From contig CAWBHA010000003.1 in NCBI GenBank assembly GCA_963788585.1, forward strand, positions 434,001-498,000: a stretch of 64,000 nt of DNA. The letters are read 5' to 3'. This stretch comes from Bog-473 sp963788585. GTDB lineage: Bacteria > Actinomycetota > Acidimicrobiia > Acidimicrobiales > RAAP-2. Shown one piece after another: positions 25,110 through 34,629 of this stretch. The first letter of the stretch is position 1, and every line of letters starts with the position of its first letter. The notes below the pieces were generated by a model. The model was not told where the DNA came from and ran no database searches. It was given only the letters and a program-made list of their open reading frames with translations. The position numbers and the translations under genes are program-made.

Positions 25110-26261
25110 ATGGCTGAAGTCCCGTTCACGATACGGTTTTTGCCGGCCATCCTCGAGGACCTGGCGAGCCGGCTTTCGGCTGCCCGCTTCGCTCCTCGGG
25201 TCGGACGTGGCCGGTGGGACGGCGGCGCGGGCCCTGAGTATCTACGTGAGTTGGTCACTTACTGGGCTGAAGAGTTTTCCTGGCAGCACCAACAGGACCA
25301 TCTCAACTCCTACGACCACGCGATCGTGGATGTAGACGGCACACCGATTCATGTTGTGCGCGTCGCGGCCCAGAACCGTGCGGGAGCCGATCCGACTCCG
25401 ATACTGCTCTTGCACGGTTGGCCGAGCTGCTTCGTCGAGATGCTTCCCTTGGCCGAACGGCTCGCGGACCCCTCTCGATTCGGGGTCACCGGCGGCCGCT
25501 CGTTCGACGTCGTGATCCCCTCGCTGCCTGGATTCCTCTTCTCGGGTCTACCCGACGCCGTGCTGACACGGGCCGAGATCGCCCGATTGATGGACAAACT
25601 CATGGCGGAACTCGGTCACATGCGTTACATAGTGTTCGGGGGCGATATCGGTGGCGGTGCCGCCGCTCGCATGGGTGCGCTCTATCCTGACCACGTCATA
25701 GGGCTGCACCTGATCCACCCGCCATACCGGATCGACAACGACCTCGATCCTGCTGAGGTGGCCTATCTAGACTCGGTTGCGCGTTACGACCAGAGCGACG
25801 GCGGTTACAGCGAGATCATGCTCACCCGGCCCGACACAATCGCCGCCGCGCTGATCGACTCGCCCGTAGGTTTGGCCGCGTGGATCATCGATAAATTTCA
25901 CGATTGGGTCGACCACGACGGCAATCTCGAAGATCGGGTAAGCCGCGACGCCCTGCTGACCATCGTGATGCTCTACTGGGCCACCCGCAGCATCGGCTCT
26001 TCGTTCACCACCTACTTCGACTACGAACACAATGAGCCCCAGCCATTGATCGACGTCCCCGTGGCCGTGACACTGAGTCGCGAGCCGTCGAGAACTGACT
26101 TTCCGCGGCAATTAGCCAGCCGCGTTTGCAACGACATCCGCCTCTGGAACGTGCCCGATGCCGGTGGGCACTTCATGGCGCTCGAACAGCCGGATCTGAT
26201 CTGGGCCGACATCCTCATCTCGACGGACCGGATGATTTCCGAGGGTCCGATGAACCGGTAG
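25110..26261 (+). CDS. Epoxide hydrolase (EHN-type)
   Basis: A 383-aa enzyme, the usual length of bacterial microsomal-type epoxide hydrolases. An N-terminal EHN domain (PAILEDLASRLSAARFA, YLRELVTYWAEEFSWQHQQDHLNSYDH) precedes an alpha/beta-hydrolase core with HGWPSCFVEMLPL, nucleophile elbow GGDIGGG (Asp) and final His in GGHFMALEQPD. It opens epoxides to diols in the cytoplasm. It fits the detoxification theme of the island. Confidence 0.9.
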   Translation: MAEVPFTIRFLPAILEDLASRLSAARFAPRVGRGRWDGGAGPEYLRELVTYWAEEFSWQHQQDHLNSYDHAIVDVDGTPIHVVRVAAQNRAGADPTPILLLHGWPSCFVEMLPLAERLADPSRFGVTGGRSFDVVIPSLPGFLFSGLPDAVLTRAEIARLMDKLMAELGHMRYIVFGGDIGGGAAARMGALYPDHVIGLHLIHPPYRIDNDLDPAEVAYLDSVARYDQSDGGYSEIMLTRPDTIAAALIDSPVGLAAWIIDKFHDWVDHDGNLEDRVSRDALLTIVMLYWATRSIGSSFTTYFDYEHNEPQPLIDVPVAVTLSREPSRTDFPRQLASRVCNDIRLWNVPDAGGHFMALEQPDLIWADILISTDRMISEGPMNR

Positions 26262-26461
26262 CTGTCCGGACGACGCGGCTCCTCGCGGCGACAGCCTCTT
26301 TCCCAACGCAGACCCTTGGGTTATGAGCCCCATGCGAGCCATCTACTGCCTTTGGTAATCCGAATTGGCGCCGGAGTCACCTGAACCGCGCTTGCGCTAC
26401 GCCATCAGGGACGGCGTTCAGGTTGGGTCCTGATGGCAGATGCTGTTTCATCTCGACGGGG

Positions 26462-26884
26462 TTACTTCGGCGAGGCAACCGGTTCTTTGTCTCCGCTCGT
26501 GATGTTGTCGCCTCTGAGGTCGTAGTCGTGGCGAGCCTGGGATATAGCACCTCGGTGTCGCTCCGCCCACGCAGTGAGCAACGCGAACGATTCGACGAGT
26601 TCCCGAGCGATCGGCGTGAGTTCATATTCAACCCTGGGTGGAACGGTCGGGAAGACGGTCCGGATCAGCAGGCCGTCGCGCTCCAACTTTCGCAGATTGA
26701 GCGTCAGCATCCGACGACTGATCCCCTCGACGGTTCGCTCAAGTTCGGTAAAGCGAATTGGTCCGTCGGCGGCGGCTATGACGATACCGATGCTCCACTT
26801 GCCCGACACGTGATCGAGCACTTCGCTGATCGCGCAAACATCGCCCTCGACCACGACTGGAACAGTGGTGTTCCTCTGAGACAT
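26462..26884 (-). CDS. HxlR-family transcriptional regulator
   Basis: A 140-aa HxlR regulator: CAISEVLDHVSGKWSIGIVIAA (one Cys near the N-terminus, a typical redox or electrophile sensor position), IRFTELERTVEGISRRMLTLNLRKLERDGLL, then VPPRVEYELTPIARE. The ATG at 26884 is chosen because GGAGG precedes it by 7 nt. It is divergent from the nitroreductase gene, which it probably controls from the 78-bp gap. Confidence 0.9.
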   Translation of the reverse strand: MSQRNTTVPVVVEGDVCAISEVLDHVSGKWSIGIVIAAADGPIRFTELERTVEGISRRMLTLNLRKLERDGLLIRTVFPTVPPRVEYELTPIARELVESFALLTAWAERHRGAISQARHDYDLRGDNITSGDKEPVASPK

Positions 26885-26962
26885 AGAGATGCCTCCTACC
26901 GCTCGGCCCAATGATCACATATGGTGGACTCTGTTACAAATAATGCGCTAAAAGAGGCCGAG

Positions 26963-27592
26963 ATGACCGAGACCACTGGCAGGCTTGAGCTGTCTCCCGA
27001 TCAGTTGCTGTCGACGACGCGGACAGTGCGAAAGCGCCTCGATCTCAATCGCCCAGTCGAGCGAAAGCTCCTCGAAGAGTGCCTCGACCTCGCCCTTCAG
27101 GCACCGACTGGCGGCAACCTCCAAGGTTGGCATTTCGTCTTGGTCACCGAGCCGGAACCCAAACGTGCCATCAGCGATCTGTACCGACAGTCGAAGGCCA
27201 AGAACGACCCGCAATCGACTCCGGATGAGCATCAAAAGATCATGGATTCATCCGCCTACCTTGCGGAACACCTTCACGAGGTGCCAGTACTCGTTATTCC
27301 ATGCGTCGAAGGGCGCGTCGAGAACGCTCCGCTCCTACTGCAAGCAGTGACGTGGGGTTCGATCTTGCCAGCCACGTGGAGCTTTATGTTGGCGGCGCGC
27401 GCGAGGGGACTCGGGACGGCGTGGACCAGCCTTCACCTGGAGTACGAGAGGGAGGCCGCCGACGTACTAGGCATCCCATTCGAGCAGGTCATGCAGGTGG
27501 CGCTGATTCCCGTCGCACACACGATTGGTACAGAATTCAAATCTGGCAATCGGATCCCCGCTGATGAGCGGGTTCACTGGGAGTCCTGGTAG
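26963..27592 (+). CDS. Nitroreductase-family protein
   Basis: A 209-aa flavoprotein of the nitroreductase fold: TRTVRKRLDLNRPVERKLLEECLDLALQAPTGGNLQGWHFVLV (FMN-binding start), AVTWGSILPATWSFMLAARARGLGTAW, and VMQVALIPVAHTIG. It reduces nitro compounds or quinones with NAD(P)H. The ATG at 26963 has AAAGAGG in front; an ATG at 26921 is also in frame. It is divergent from an HxlR regulator and is the last gene before the tRNA end of the island. Confidence 0.88.
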   Translation: MTETTGRLELSPDQLLSTTRTVRKRLDLNRPVERKLLEECLDLALQAPTGGNLQGWHFVLVTEPEPKRAISDLYRQSKAKNDPQSTPDEHQKIMDSSAYLAEHLHEVPVLVIPCVEGRVENAPLLLQAVTWGSILPATWSFMLAARARGLGTAWTSLHLEYEREAADVLGIPFEQVMQVALIPVAHTIGTEFKSGNRIPADERVHWESW

Positions 27593-27839
27593 CAAACGGT
27601 GGCGAGCTCGGCCGGGGTGCACAATCGATTCCCGGCACATCGTCGACATCGGCGCATCGCGGGAAAGAGCTCCGGCAGCACCGCGTCATCGCCTTTGCCA
27701 CGCGGGCGATCATTGCCTCGTCATCCACTTGACACTAACCGGACCCGCCAAGCCGACATCGATGACACGCCCGTACCGCTCGATCCTGGGCAGCAGAAGG
27801 GCCGATCCCTTGGATCGACCCTGACCTGCGGCCTCTTGA

Positions 27840-27914
<75 letters not shown>

Positions 27915-27966
27915 GCGAAACGTCCATGCTACACGCGGCGGCGGTGCGCCGACCGCGTCGGAGTCC

Positions 27967-28356
27967 CTAGAGCGTCTGGGCCGTCGGCGGGGGCGGGGGC
28001 GGTGACGCCGGGTCGGCCGCCTGCGGCGGCGGCGGGGGTGCCGGGGCCGCCGCCGAACCGTCGGTCGGGGCGGCGGTCGGGGCTGCGGCCGGCGTCTCGG
28101 GCGCCAGCGTGATCTGGCCGTGCTCGGACTCGTGGGTCTGCAGCGCCGCCACCAGGCGCTCGATCTCGCTGTCGGTCGTCGGTGTCGAACGCCCGGTCTT
28201 CGTCGCGTAGTAGGCGGCGCCCAGGTCGCGCAGCAGGCCGTCGGCGGACTTCTTCGCCTGCGCCTCGTCAATCTTGGCCTGGCCCTTGGCCGCGGCGTCC
28301 TTGGCCGCCTCGGTGGCTGTCGCCGCCGTCTGCTTGACCTTGTCCATGAGCCCCAT
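27967..28356 (-). CDS. Small Ala/Pro-rich hypothetical protein
   Basis: A 129-aa protein. The N-terminal ~45 residues form an Ala/Lys-rich amphipathic helix (MGLMDKVKQTAATATEAAKD), then LLRDLGAAYYATKTGR, then a long Ala/Pro-rich disordered tail with runs of prolines. AAAGGACG precedes the ATG at 28356. It follows the UPF0182 gene on the same strand. The function is unknown, possibly membrane-peripheral through the amphipathic helix. Confidence 0.7.
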   Translation of the reverse strand: MGLMDKVKQTAATATEAAKDAAAKGQAKIDEAQAKKSADGLLRDLGAAYYATKTGRSTPTTDSEIERLVAALQTHESEHGQITLAPETPAAAPTAAPTDGSAAAPAPPPPPQAADPASPPPPPPTAQTL

Positions 28357-28422
28357 GAGGGCCGTCCTTTCCTCGCTCCTGCTCCCCATCATGGGACGCA
28401 ATGGCGCCGTCCGCAACCGGCC

Positions 28423-31400
28423 TCAGCCCGAGCGCGATGCGGCCGACGCGAGTGACGGTGAGGTCGTCGTCGCCCCACCCCGCGGCTCGGTGCTCGACGG
28501 CGCGCTCGGCGACGGCGCCGACGTCGTGGGGCTCGTGGTCGATGCCGACCCGGATCCGCCGCCCGCCTTCGGTTGTGCCTTCGGGGTTGTCCCCTTGACC
28601 GTCGGCGGCTTCGTGGTCGTGGTGGTCGTCGTGGGCGACGCCGAGGTCGACGGTGCCGTGGTTCCCAGGACCTGCTGTGCCTGTTGGAGCAAACCGTCCA
28701 TCGCCTGGATGTCGGTCTGGAAGGTCCCCAGGTCACTCGCCTTCAGCGCAGCCAGCGCGTTGTTGTAGTCGTTCTGAGCCTGCTGGAGAATGCTGGCCAC
28801 CGCTGCCGGCACCGTGCCCGTTGTCGTCGAGCCGTTCCCCGTGGGCACGGTCACCGTCGTCTGCAGCACGTCCGAGAGCGCGCCGGCCAGCGTCTTCTCG
28901 AAGCCCACGTTCTTGCCGAGCACGGCGACGAAGTACGCCAGCTGTGGTTGCGGATTGGTCGTCGCTGCCGTGTAGAGCGGCCGCAGGTACACCATGGCGT
29001 TGCCGACGGGGACCATGAGCGTCTCCCCTAGGAGCACCTGCGAGCCGTGCTGGTTCAGCAGCGTGATCTCGGAGGACACCGCGTTGTTGGCCGAGATCTC
29101 TGCATCCGCGTTCGCCGGGCCCAGGGTCCCCTGCGGCACCTCGTAGAGGGTCAGCTGCCCGTAGGTCGACGGATCGGACTGTCCCACCATGAACGCCGTC
29201 AGGTTCAGGTTCTGGTTGTTCCCCGCGAGCGTCGACTGCGACGCGGGCACGAAGCCGTCGGAGACGGTGAAGACCTGTTTGTTCGGGTTGCTGCCGGGCA
29301 ACGCGTACACCTGGTACTGGGGCGACATCCGGGCCGGGGTGGTCGAGATCAGCTGTCCCTGGTTGTTGTAGGTGTTCTCCGCCACCAGCGCCTGTGACTG
29401 GGGGCCGGCACCGGCGGTCGGCGAGAGCTGCCACGCGTTGGAGGCCGCGTAGAAGTTCGCCGGGTTGGTGAGGTGGTAGCGGCCGTAGATGGCCGACTGG
29501 ATGGAGAAGATGTCCGGCGGGTAGCGCAGGTGGGCCTGCAGCTGCGCGCTCATATTCTTCAGCGGCTGGAACATGTTGGGGAAGGCGGCCGAGTACGCCT
29601 GCAGGATCGGGTCCTTCGGGTCCATGTCGTAGAACGTCATCTTCCCCGAGTAGGCGTCGATGATCACCTTGACCGAGTTCCGCACGTAGTTGTAGCTCGC
29701 GGGCAGGCTGCTGCCGATCGCCACCTGCTGGCTGTCCGCGTTCTGCGAGTACGCGTAGTTGGCACTCGTCGTGTAGCCATCCACCACCCAGTCGATGTGC
29801 CCGTGGTCGGGACCGGGGGTGTCGTTGATCACGGCGTACGGGTTCTGGTCGAAGGTGAGGAAGGGCGCCGCCTTCTCCGCCATCGCGACGGGGTCGCGCA
29901 CGAACATGATCCGCGACTGGTCCGTGATCTGGCTCGAGATGAGCAGGTTGAGATCACCCAACCGCAGCGCGAAGGCGGCCCGGGCGAGGATCGACGACAG
30001 CTGGACACCGCCGCTGCCCTTGTAGTGGCTCTCCACGTTGGTGCCGTCCTGCTGGTAGTCCACCTCGGGCTGTCTGGTGTTGGCGACGACGTACCCCGTC
30101 TCGCCCAGCCCGAAGTAGATCGACGGCTGGGTGATCTCTGGCATCCCGTCCAACGAGCTCGGCGGCACCTGCTGCACGCCGAAGACGGGGTTCTTGTCGT
30201 TGGTCTGGTTGGCCAGGGCCACCGCCACGCCGTTGCCGTGGGTGTACTGGAGGTGGATGTTCACCCACGACGGCGAGGGCACGTTGGCCGACGAGATCTC
30301 GCGCGCCCCGACCAGGACCGGCGTCAGCTGCCCGCCCAGCGTGTAACGGTCCACCCCGAGCGACGGAAACAGGTAGTAGGACCGGATGCTCTGCAGGCGC
30401 TGGAAGGTCTGCAGCGAGATGGACGGGTCGGGGTCCCACTGACGGATGTTGGCGATCGTCGGTCCGGCCAGCACCGCCTGGCTGGCGGTGATCGCCGAGC
30501 TGGCCGCGAACGACTGCACCTTGACGTCGTTCAAGCCGTAGGCGGCGCGGGTGGCCGTGATGTTGCGCTGGATGTACGGCGCCTCGAGCGAGCTCTGGGC
30601 CGGTGTCACCTTGAGCGCCTGGAGCAGAGCCGGGTAGATGATGCCGATGGCGAGTGCCACGAAGGCCCAGATCCCGACGGCGAGCACCGGGAGCGTCCAG
30701 CCCTGGCGGCGGATGTTGAACAGGAGGATGGCGGCCGCGAAGACCGAGACGTAGACCAGCAGCAGCTCGGCCGGCAGCCGGGCGTGCACGTCGGTATAGC
30801 CGGCGCCGTTGACGTAGCCGTCCTGCGCGTTGACGAGCGACCACCGCTGCAGCACGTAGCCCGCCGCCTTGTCGAGGGCGATCAGCGCCAGCAGCACCGA
30901 GATGTGCACCTTGACGGGAGGCCGCACGCGGGGCAGGCCACGCTGGGGCTGGATGCCACCGTTGAAGTAGTGGAAGACGACCGCGACGGCCAACGTCACG
31001 ATGAGGATGGCCAGCGACCAGTCCACGACGAAGGTCAGGAAGGGGAGCTTGAAGACGTAGAAGCCGATGTCCTTGTGGAACTGGGGGTCGGTGACCCCGA
31101 AGCTGCCCCCGTGGCGGAAGAGGATCCAGTTGTTCCACTGGCCGACCGTCCCCGAGGCGCCGATGAGGGCCAGGACGAAGGCCAGCGCCACGTAGATGCG
31201 TCCCGCGTAGGGTCGCACGTACTGCTGGTAGCGCCGTACCAGCTCGTCCTCCTGGGCCAGCACGACGTCCTGCCCGGCGATGCGGTCGCACACCACGAGG
31301 TTCACCCACAACACGGCGAAGAAGATCGCCCCGAACACCCCGAAGAGCCCGAGCTTCGTGATGAGCAGCGTCGTGAAGACGTTGTGGTAGCCGACGGACG

Positions 31401-31551
31401 AGAACCACAGGCTGTCGGTGTAGAGCCCGGCCAGGGAGCGCAGCGACACCAGCAGGATGATGAGGACCACGACGAAGCCGATGAGCCACCACCGGGCCCG
31501 GTGGCGGCGGCGCGGCGCGGGGTCGGCAGGGAGGTCGCTCGGGATGCGCAC
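28423..31551 (-). CDS. UPF0182 family large membrane protein
   Basis: A 1042-aa protein of the COG1615/UPF0182 family, widespread in Actinobacteria and Cyanobacteria. About seven transmembrane helices occupy the first ~330 residues (WWLIGFVVVLIILLVSLRSLAGLYTDSLWF is the family opening). A large extracytoplasmic part follows (VDGYTTSANYAYSQ, YVLPG-like KQVFTVSDGFVPA). The last ~90 residues are Thr/Pro/Ser-rich and likely disordered. Its function is unknown. It lies downstream of the DivIVA and Lon-like protease genes on the same strand. Confidence 0.93.
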   Translation of the reverse strand: MRIPSDLPADPAPRRRHRARWWLIGFVVVLIILLVSLRSLAGLYTDSLWFSSVGYHNVFTTLLITKLGLFGVFGAIFFAVLWVNLVVCDRIAGQDVVLAQEDELVRRYQQYVRPYAGRIYVALAFVLALIGASGTVGQWNNWILFRHGGSFGVTDPQFHKDIGFYVFKLPFLTFVVDWSLAILIVTLAVAVVFHYFNGGIQPQRGLPRVRPPVKVHISVLLALIALDKAAGYVLQRWSLVNAQDGYVNGAGYTDVHARLPAELLLVYVSVFAAAILLFNIRRQGWTLPVLAVGIWAFVALAIGIIYPALLQALKVTPAQSSLEAPYIQRNITATRAAYGLNDVKVQSFAASSAITASQAVLAGPTIANIRQWDPDPSISLQTFQRLQSIRSYYLFPSLGVDRYTLGGQLTPVLVGAREISSANVPSPSWVNIHLQYTHGNGVAVALANQTNDKNPVFGVQQVPPSSLDGMPEITQPSIYFGLGETGYVVANTRQPEVDYQQDGTNVESHYKGSGGVQLSSILARAAFALRLGDLNLLISSQITDQSRIMFVRDPVAMAEKAAPFLTFDQNPYAVINDTPGPDHGHIDWVVDGYTTSANYAYSQNADSQQVAIGSSLPASYNYVRNSVKVIIDAYSGKMTFYDMDPKDPILQAYSAAFPNMFQPLKNMSAQLQAHLRYPPDIFSIQSAIYGRYHLTNPANFYAASNAWQLSPTAGAGPQSQALVAENTYNNQGQLISTTPARMSPQYQVYALPGSNPNKQVFTVSDGFVPASQSTLAGNNQNLNLTAFMVGQSDPSTYGQLTLYEVPQGTLGPANADAEISANNAVSSEITLLNQHGSQVLLGETLMVPVGNAMVYLRPLYTAATTNPQPQLAYFVAVLGKNVGFEKTLAGALSDVLQTTVTVPTGNGSTTTGTVPAAVASILQQAQNDYNNALAALKASDLGTFQTDIQAMDGLLQQAQQVLGTTAPSTSASPTTTTTTTKPPTVKGTTPKAQPKAGGGSGSASTTSPTTSAPSPSAPSSTEPRGGATTTSPSLASAASRSG

Positions 31552-31624
31552 GACGGGAGCCTAACGTCCGCCACCCAGGCCGCAGTGGCCAGGCCCGGAC
31601 CCCGGCGCGGCCCGGAAGCCCTGG

Positions 31625-33382
31625 TCAGTCGTCCGCGGCAGCCACGAGACAGCGGCAGCCCGAATGGGCCGGGGGATGGGCGTGGCCGGTCGGAAAGCCC
31701 TCACTCGTGCTGACGGCGCCGGCCAGCGCGTTGTCGGCGCAGTCCGAGCACCCGCTCGCCGAGGCCACCACCCAGCGCAGTTTGCCGTCGGCGCGCGACG
31801 CGGCCACCCCGGCCGAGAACGCCTGCGTCGCGTAGTCGCCGGCCAGGCGCTCCACCCGCTCACCGCGCCACTCGCGGTACGCCGCGCCCACCTTGTCCGC
31901 GGTGTCGCCGCCCGTGTCGAGGATCTTGCCGCGGAGCATCGTCACGACCACGTGGGCCAACCCGGCCGCGGACAGTGCCACCGCGTCGCCCTCGGCCACG
32001 CGTGCCGTCCCGGCGCCCGCGAACACCGTCCCGGCCGTGAACGCCTCGCGGAGGTGCTCGTTCGCCGCGGCGGCGAACGTGTCGACGTGTGCGTCCTCGG
32101 GACCGAGGAGCTCCTCGCTCGGCGTCGACGGCGTGTTGCGCAGCTGGTCGAGCAGGCGGTTCTGGTCGTCTCCGAGGGCGCGCTTGACCGTCCGGCTGAG
32201 GCGCGCGGTCACGGGGGAGAGCAGCTCGTCACGCCGCGCGATCACCAGGTCGTCGGGGCCCGGGAGCGCCTCGTCGGGCGCAGAGGCGGCGGCCTCGACG
32301 ACGGGTAACGCGGCCGTTTCGTCCGCCACGGGCACCACGGCCGTTTCGTCCGCCACGGGCACCGCGGCCGTTTCGTCCGCTCTGGGCACAGCGGCCGTCA
32401 CGTCCGTCCCGCCCCCTGCGCCGGCACCGGCCGTCTCGCTCCCGGCCCGGATGCGCGCGAACAACTCGTCGACCGACGGCGCACCCGGCGGTATGCCACC
32501 ACCATCGCCCCCCTCGACGTCCACGGCATCGGGTGCGTCGCCGGCGGCGGCGGGTGTCGGGCCGGTGGGCGGCGCGCCGCTCATGGCGTCGCCCACGCCG
32601 TCCACCTCGTCCTGGTCGTGCGGCCCGCCGTGCAGGCGGAACTGCTCGCTGACCGACTGCGCCGCCGCCCTCGCCTCGTCGTCGGTGCGATCGAGGTGCG
32701 CCAGGATCCCGTCGACCCGGTCGCGCACGCCGTGCACCGACGCCGCCATTTCGTCACGCGCCGCGCGCAACGCCTCGATCTGGACCCCGAGCGTCCGCCG
32801 GCGCGCCGCCAGGTCCGCCAGCACGCGCCGCCGCGCCTCCTGCACCTGTTCGAGCAGCGTCCGCCCTTCGTCCTTGGCGCGGGTGACGACGGCCTCGCCT
32901 TGGGCGATGGCCTCGGCCACGATCCGCTCGCTCTCCACGCGCGCCTCCTGCTCCGCATTGGCCACCAGCAGCTCCACTTCGACGACGCGCTCGGCGGACG
33001 AGGCCTCCGTGCGCGTCTGCAGCTCGTCGACCTGACTCTGCGTCTCGCGGAGCAGGGCGGCCGTGTCCTCCCGGGCCTGCGCCACGATGCGGGCCGCCTC
33101 CTCGTGGGCGTGGCGGAGGATCTGGGCGCTGTGCTGACCGAGCGAGGCCGTCAGCGTGGACTCGTCGATGACCGGGTGGGCCGCGCGCGCCTCCGCCTCG
33201 GCCGCCGCGTCGCGGAGCTCCTGCTCTCGCTCCTCCAGCGCCTCGATGCTGCGGGAGAGCGACTGCAGGTAGGCCCGCACCTCGTCGGTGTCGTAGCCCC
33301 GCCGGACGATGGCGAAGGAGTGGCGTGCGATGTCGCCCGCCGCGATGCGGGACGACGAGATGGGGGCACGGCCTTCTGGCAT
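31625..33382 (-). CDS. DivIVA-domain protein with phage MuF-like C-terminus
   Basis: A 585-aa protein. Residues ~10-50 are a DivIVA/Wag31-type domain (ISSSRIAAGDIARHSFAIVRRGYDTDEVRAYL). A coiled coil of ~220 residues follows, then a low-complexity linker with three 9-residue ADETA repeats. The C-terminal ~170 residues end with a CSDC pair, FPTGHAHPPAHSGCRC. That arrangement of Cys pair, FPxGHxxPPxHxxCRC is characteristic of the phage Mu gpF/SPP1 gp7 minor-head family. It starts 10 bp after the stop of the Lon-like protease gene. The fusion is unusual; a polar scaffold role is inferred from DivIVA only. Confidence 0.8.
   Translation of the reverse strand: MPEGRAPISSSRIAAGDIARHSFAIVRRGYDTDEVRAYLQSLSRSIEALEEREQELRDAAAEAEARAAHPVIDESTLTASLGQHSAQILRHAHEEAARIVAQAREDTAALLRETQSQVDELQTRTEASSAERVVEVELLVANAEQEARVESERIVAEAIAQGEAVVTRAKDEGRTLLEQVQEARRRVLADLAARRRTLGVQIEALRAARDEMAASVHGVRDRVDGILAHLDRTDDEARAAAQSVSEQFRLHGGPHDQDEVDGVGDAMSGAPPTGPTPAAAGDAPDAVDVEGGDGGGIPPGAPSVDELFARIRAGSETAGAGAGGGTDVTAAVPRADETAAVPVADETAVVPVADETAALPVVEAAASAPDEALPGPDDLVIARRDELLSPVTARLSRTVKRALGDDQNRLLDQLRNTPSTPSEELLGPEDAHVDTFAAAANEHLREAFTAGTVFAGAGTARVAEGDAVALSAAGLAHVVVTMLRGKILDTGGDTADKVGAAYREWRGERVERLAGDYATQAFSAGVAASRADGKLRWVVASASGCSDCADNALAGAVSTSEGFPTGHAHPPAHSGCRCLVAAADD
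32311..32391. repeat. 27-bp tandem repeat x3 inside the DivIVA-fusion gene
   Basis: Three contiguous, nearly identical 27-bp units start at 32311, 32338 and 32365. On the coding (minus) strand they encode the 9-residue units ADETAAVPV, ADETAVVPV and ADETAALPV of the flexible linker. Being in-frame, copy-number change would lengthen or shorten the linker only. Confidence 0.75.
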
Positions 33383-33392
33383 GGGCCAGAGC

Positions 33393-34619
33393 CTACGGCG
33401 CCGCCTGGGCCGGCACAGGCGTGGTGGGCACGTGGCCCCCCAGGCGCTTGAGGATGCGCAGCACCTGGTCGATGTTGTTCACGGCGTAGACGTGGAGCTG
33501 CGGGGACGCCTTGGACTCGGCCGCCTTCAGCTCCACCGTCGGCACGAAGAAGACGGTCGCCCCCTCGCGCTCCACCGCGATGGTCTTCTCCGCCACCCCG
33601 CCCACGTCACCGACGTTGCCGTACTGGTCGATCGTGCCGGTGGCCGCCACGATCCGGTGCCCGGTCAGGCGGCCACTGCTCAATTTGTCCATGATGCCGA
33701 GCGCCATGGCCAGTCCGGCCGAAGGGCCGCCGATGTCCTGGGTGTGCACGGTCACGTCGACCGGGAAGTGCCAGTCCTGCTGGGTCTCGGGGTCGATGCC
33801 CAAATACGCCGTGGGTGTGCTCGGGGCGCCGCAGCCGGTCTCTACCAGGCCCTTGGGCGGCCTCCCGAGCGTCACCGCCTTCTGCACGACGGGTCCCGGC
33901 ACGAAGTCCCCGACGCCGTTGATGGTGGATTGCTCGACCCCGAGCGTGACGCTCGTCCCGGGCGTCAGCCCGTGCAGGGCCGCGATGAGCGCGCAGTCGG
34001 TGGGCGTGGCGCGCCCATTCAGCCCGGTGATCACCTGGGCCACCTTCAGCGACTTCGCCGCGGGGGAATTGGGCTCGATCCCGTACACCAGCGCGCCGGC
34101 GTTGGTCGCCGCGACGGCGTACCCCAGGTGGGTCAGCGCCGTCGCCGTCGCGAAGGACTGTGCCTGGGCCATTTCCAGGTAGCCCTGCGTCAGGTACTGG
34201 TCCTCGTTCACCGTCGGGCCGAGCAGCTCCGGGCCCGAGATCACCTCGCTGTCGGAGTCGAAGTAGCGGTACCGCAGATAGTCGAGCGCGTCGAGCTGCG
34301 TGACGAAGACGTCGGTCAGCAGGATCGTGCCGGTCAGCGGGTGAGCGTCCGCGGCCGGCACCTCGATGTACTGCGAGACCGGCGTGGCGTCCCCGGGCGT
34401 GATGACGTAGTAGTTCACCGAGATCCTCGACGCGATCCACCCGCCGATCAGGATGAGCGCCACGAGGCCCACGACGACCCAGGGCCAGACCCTGCCCCGC
34501 CCGCCACGCCCGGTCGGCGGTGGGGGCACCGGCGGGCCGGCGGCCGCGTCGGTGCCGGCGGCGGTGGTCGTGGGGATCGCCGCGGCTCCCCCGTCGGCGC
34601 TCGCGTCAGGGTCGGACAT
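33393..34619 (-). CDS. PDZ-domain Lon-like (S16) serine protease
   Basis: A 408-aa YlbL-type protein. A Pro-rich cytoplasmic N-terminus is followed by one helix (WPWVVVGLVALILIGGWIA, ~45-63), a PDZ domain around YGIEPNSPAAKSLKVAQVITGLNG, and an S16 peptidase domain with Ser in DIGGPSAGLAMALG and Lys in GVAEKTIAV, the Ser-Lys dyad. It acts at the outer face of the membrane in processing or quality control. The start ATG at 34619 lies only 10 bp from the divergent HEAT-repeat gene. Confidence 0.9.
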   Translation of the reverse strand: MSDPDASADGGAAAIPTTTAAGTDAAAGPPVPPPPTGRGGRGRVWPWVVVGLVALILIGGWIASRISVNYYVITPGDATPVSQYIEVPAADAHPLTGTILLTDVFVTQLDALDYLRYRYFDSDSEVISGPELLGPTVNEDQYLTQGYLEMAQAQSFATATALTHLGYAVAATNAGALVYGIEPNSPAAKSLKVAQVITGLNGRATPTDCALIAALHGLTPGTSVTLGVEQSTINGVGDFVPGPVVQKAVTLGRPPKGLVETGCGAPSTPTAYLGIDPETQQDWHFPVDVTVHTQDIGGPSAGLAMALGIMDKLSSGRLTGHRIVAATGTIDQYGNVGDVGGVAEKTIAVEREGATVFFVPTVELKAAESKASPQLHVYAVNNIDQVLRILKRLGGHVPTTPVPAQAAP

Positions 34620-34629
34620 ACTCACAACG

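Noticed and set aside
29473..31713. A 746-codon plus-strand open frame
   Set aside because: It is antisense to the UPF0182 gene and has no domain or ribosome site; high G+C removes stop codons.
32311..32391. Second possible CRISPR-like array
   Set aside because: The 27-bp units are contiguous and in-frame within a coding linker.
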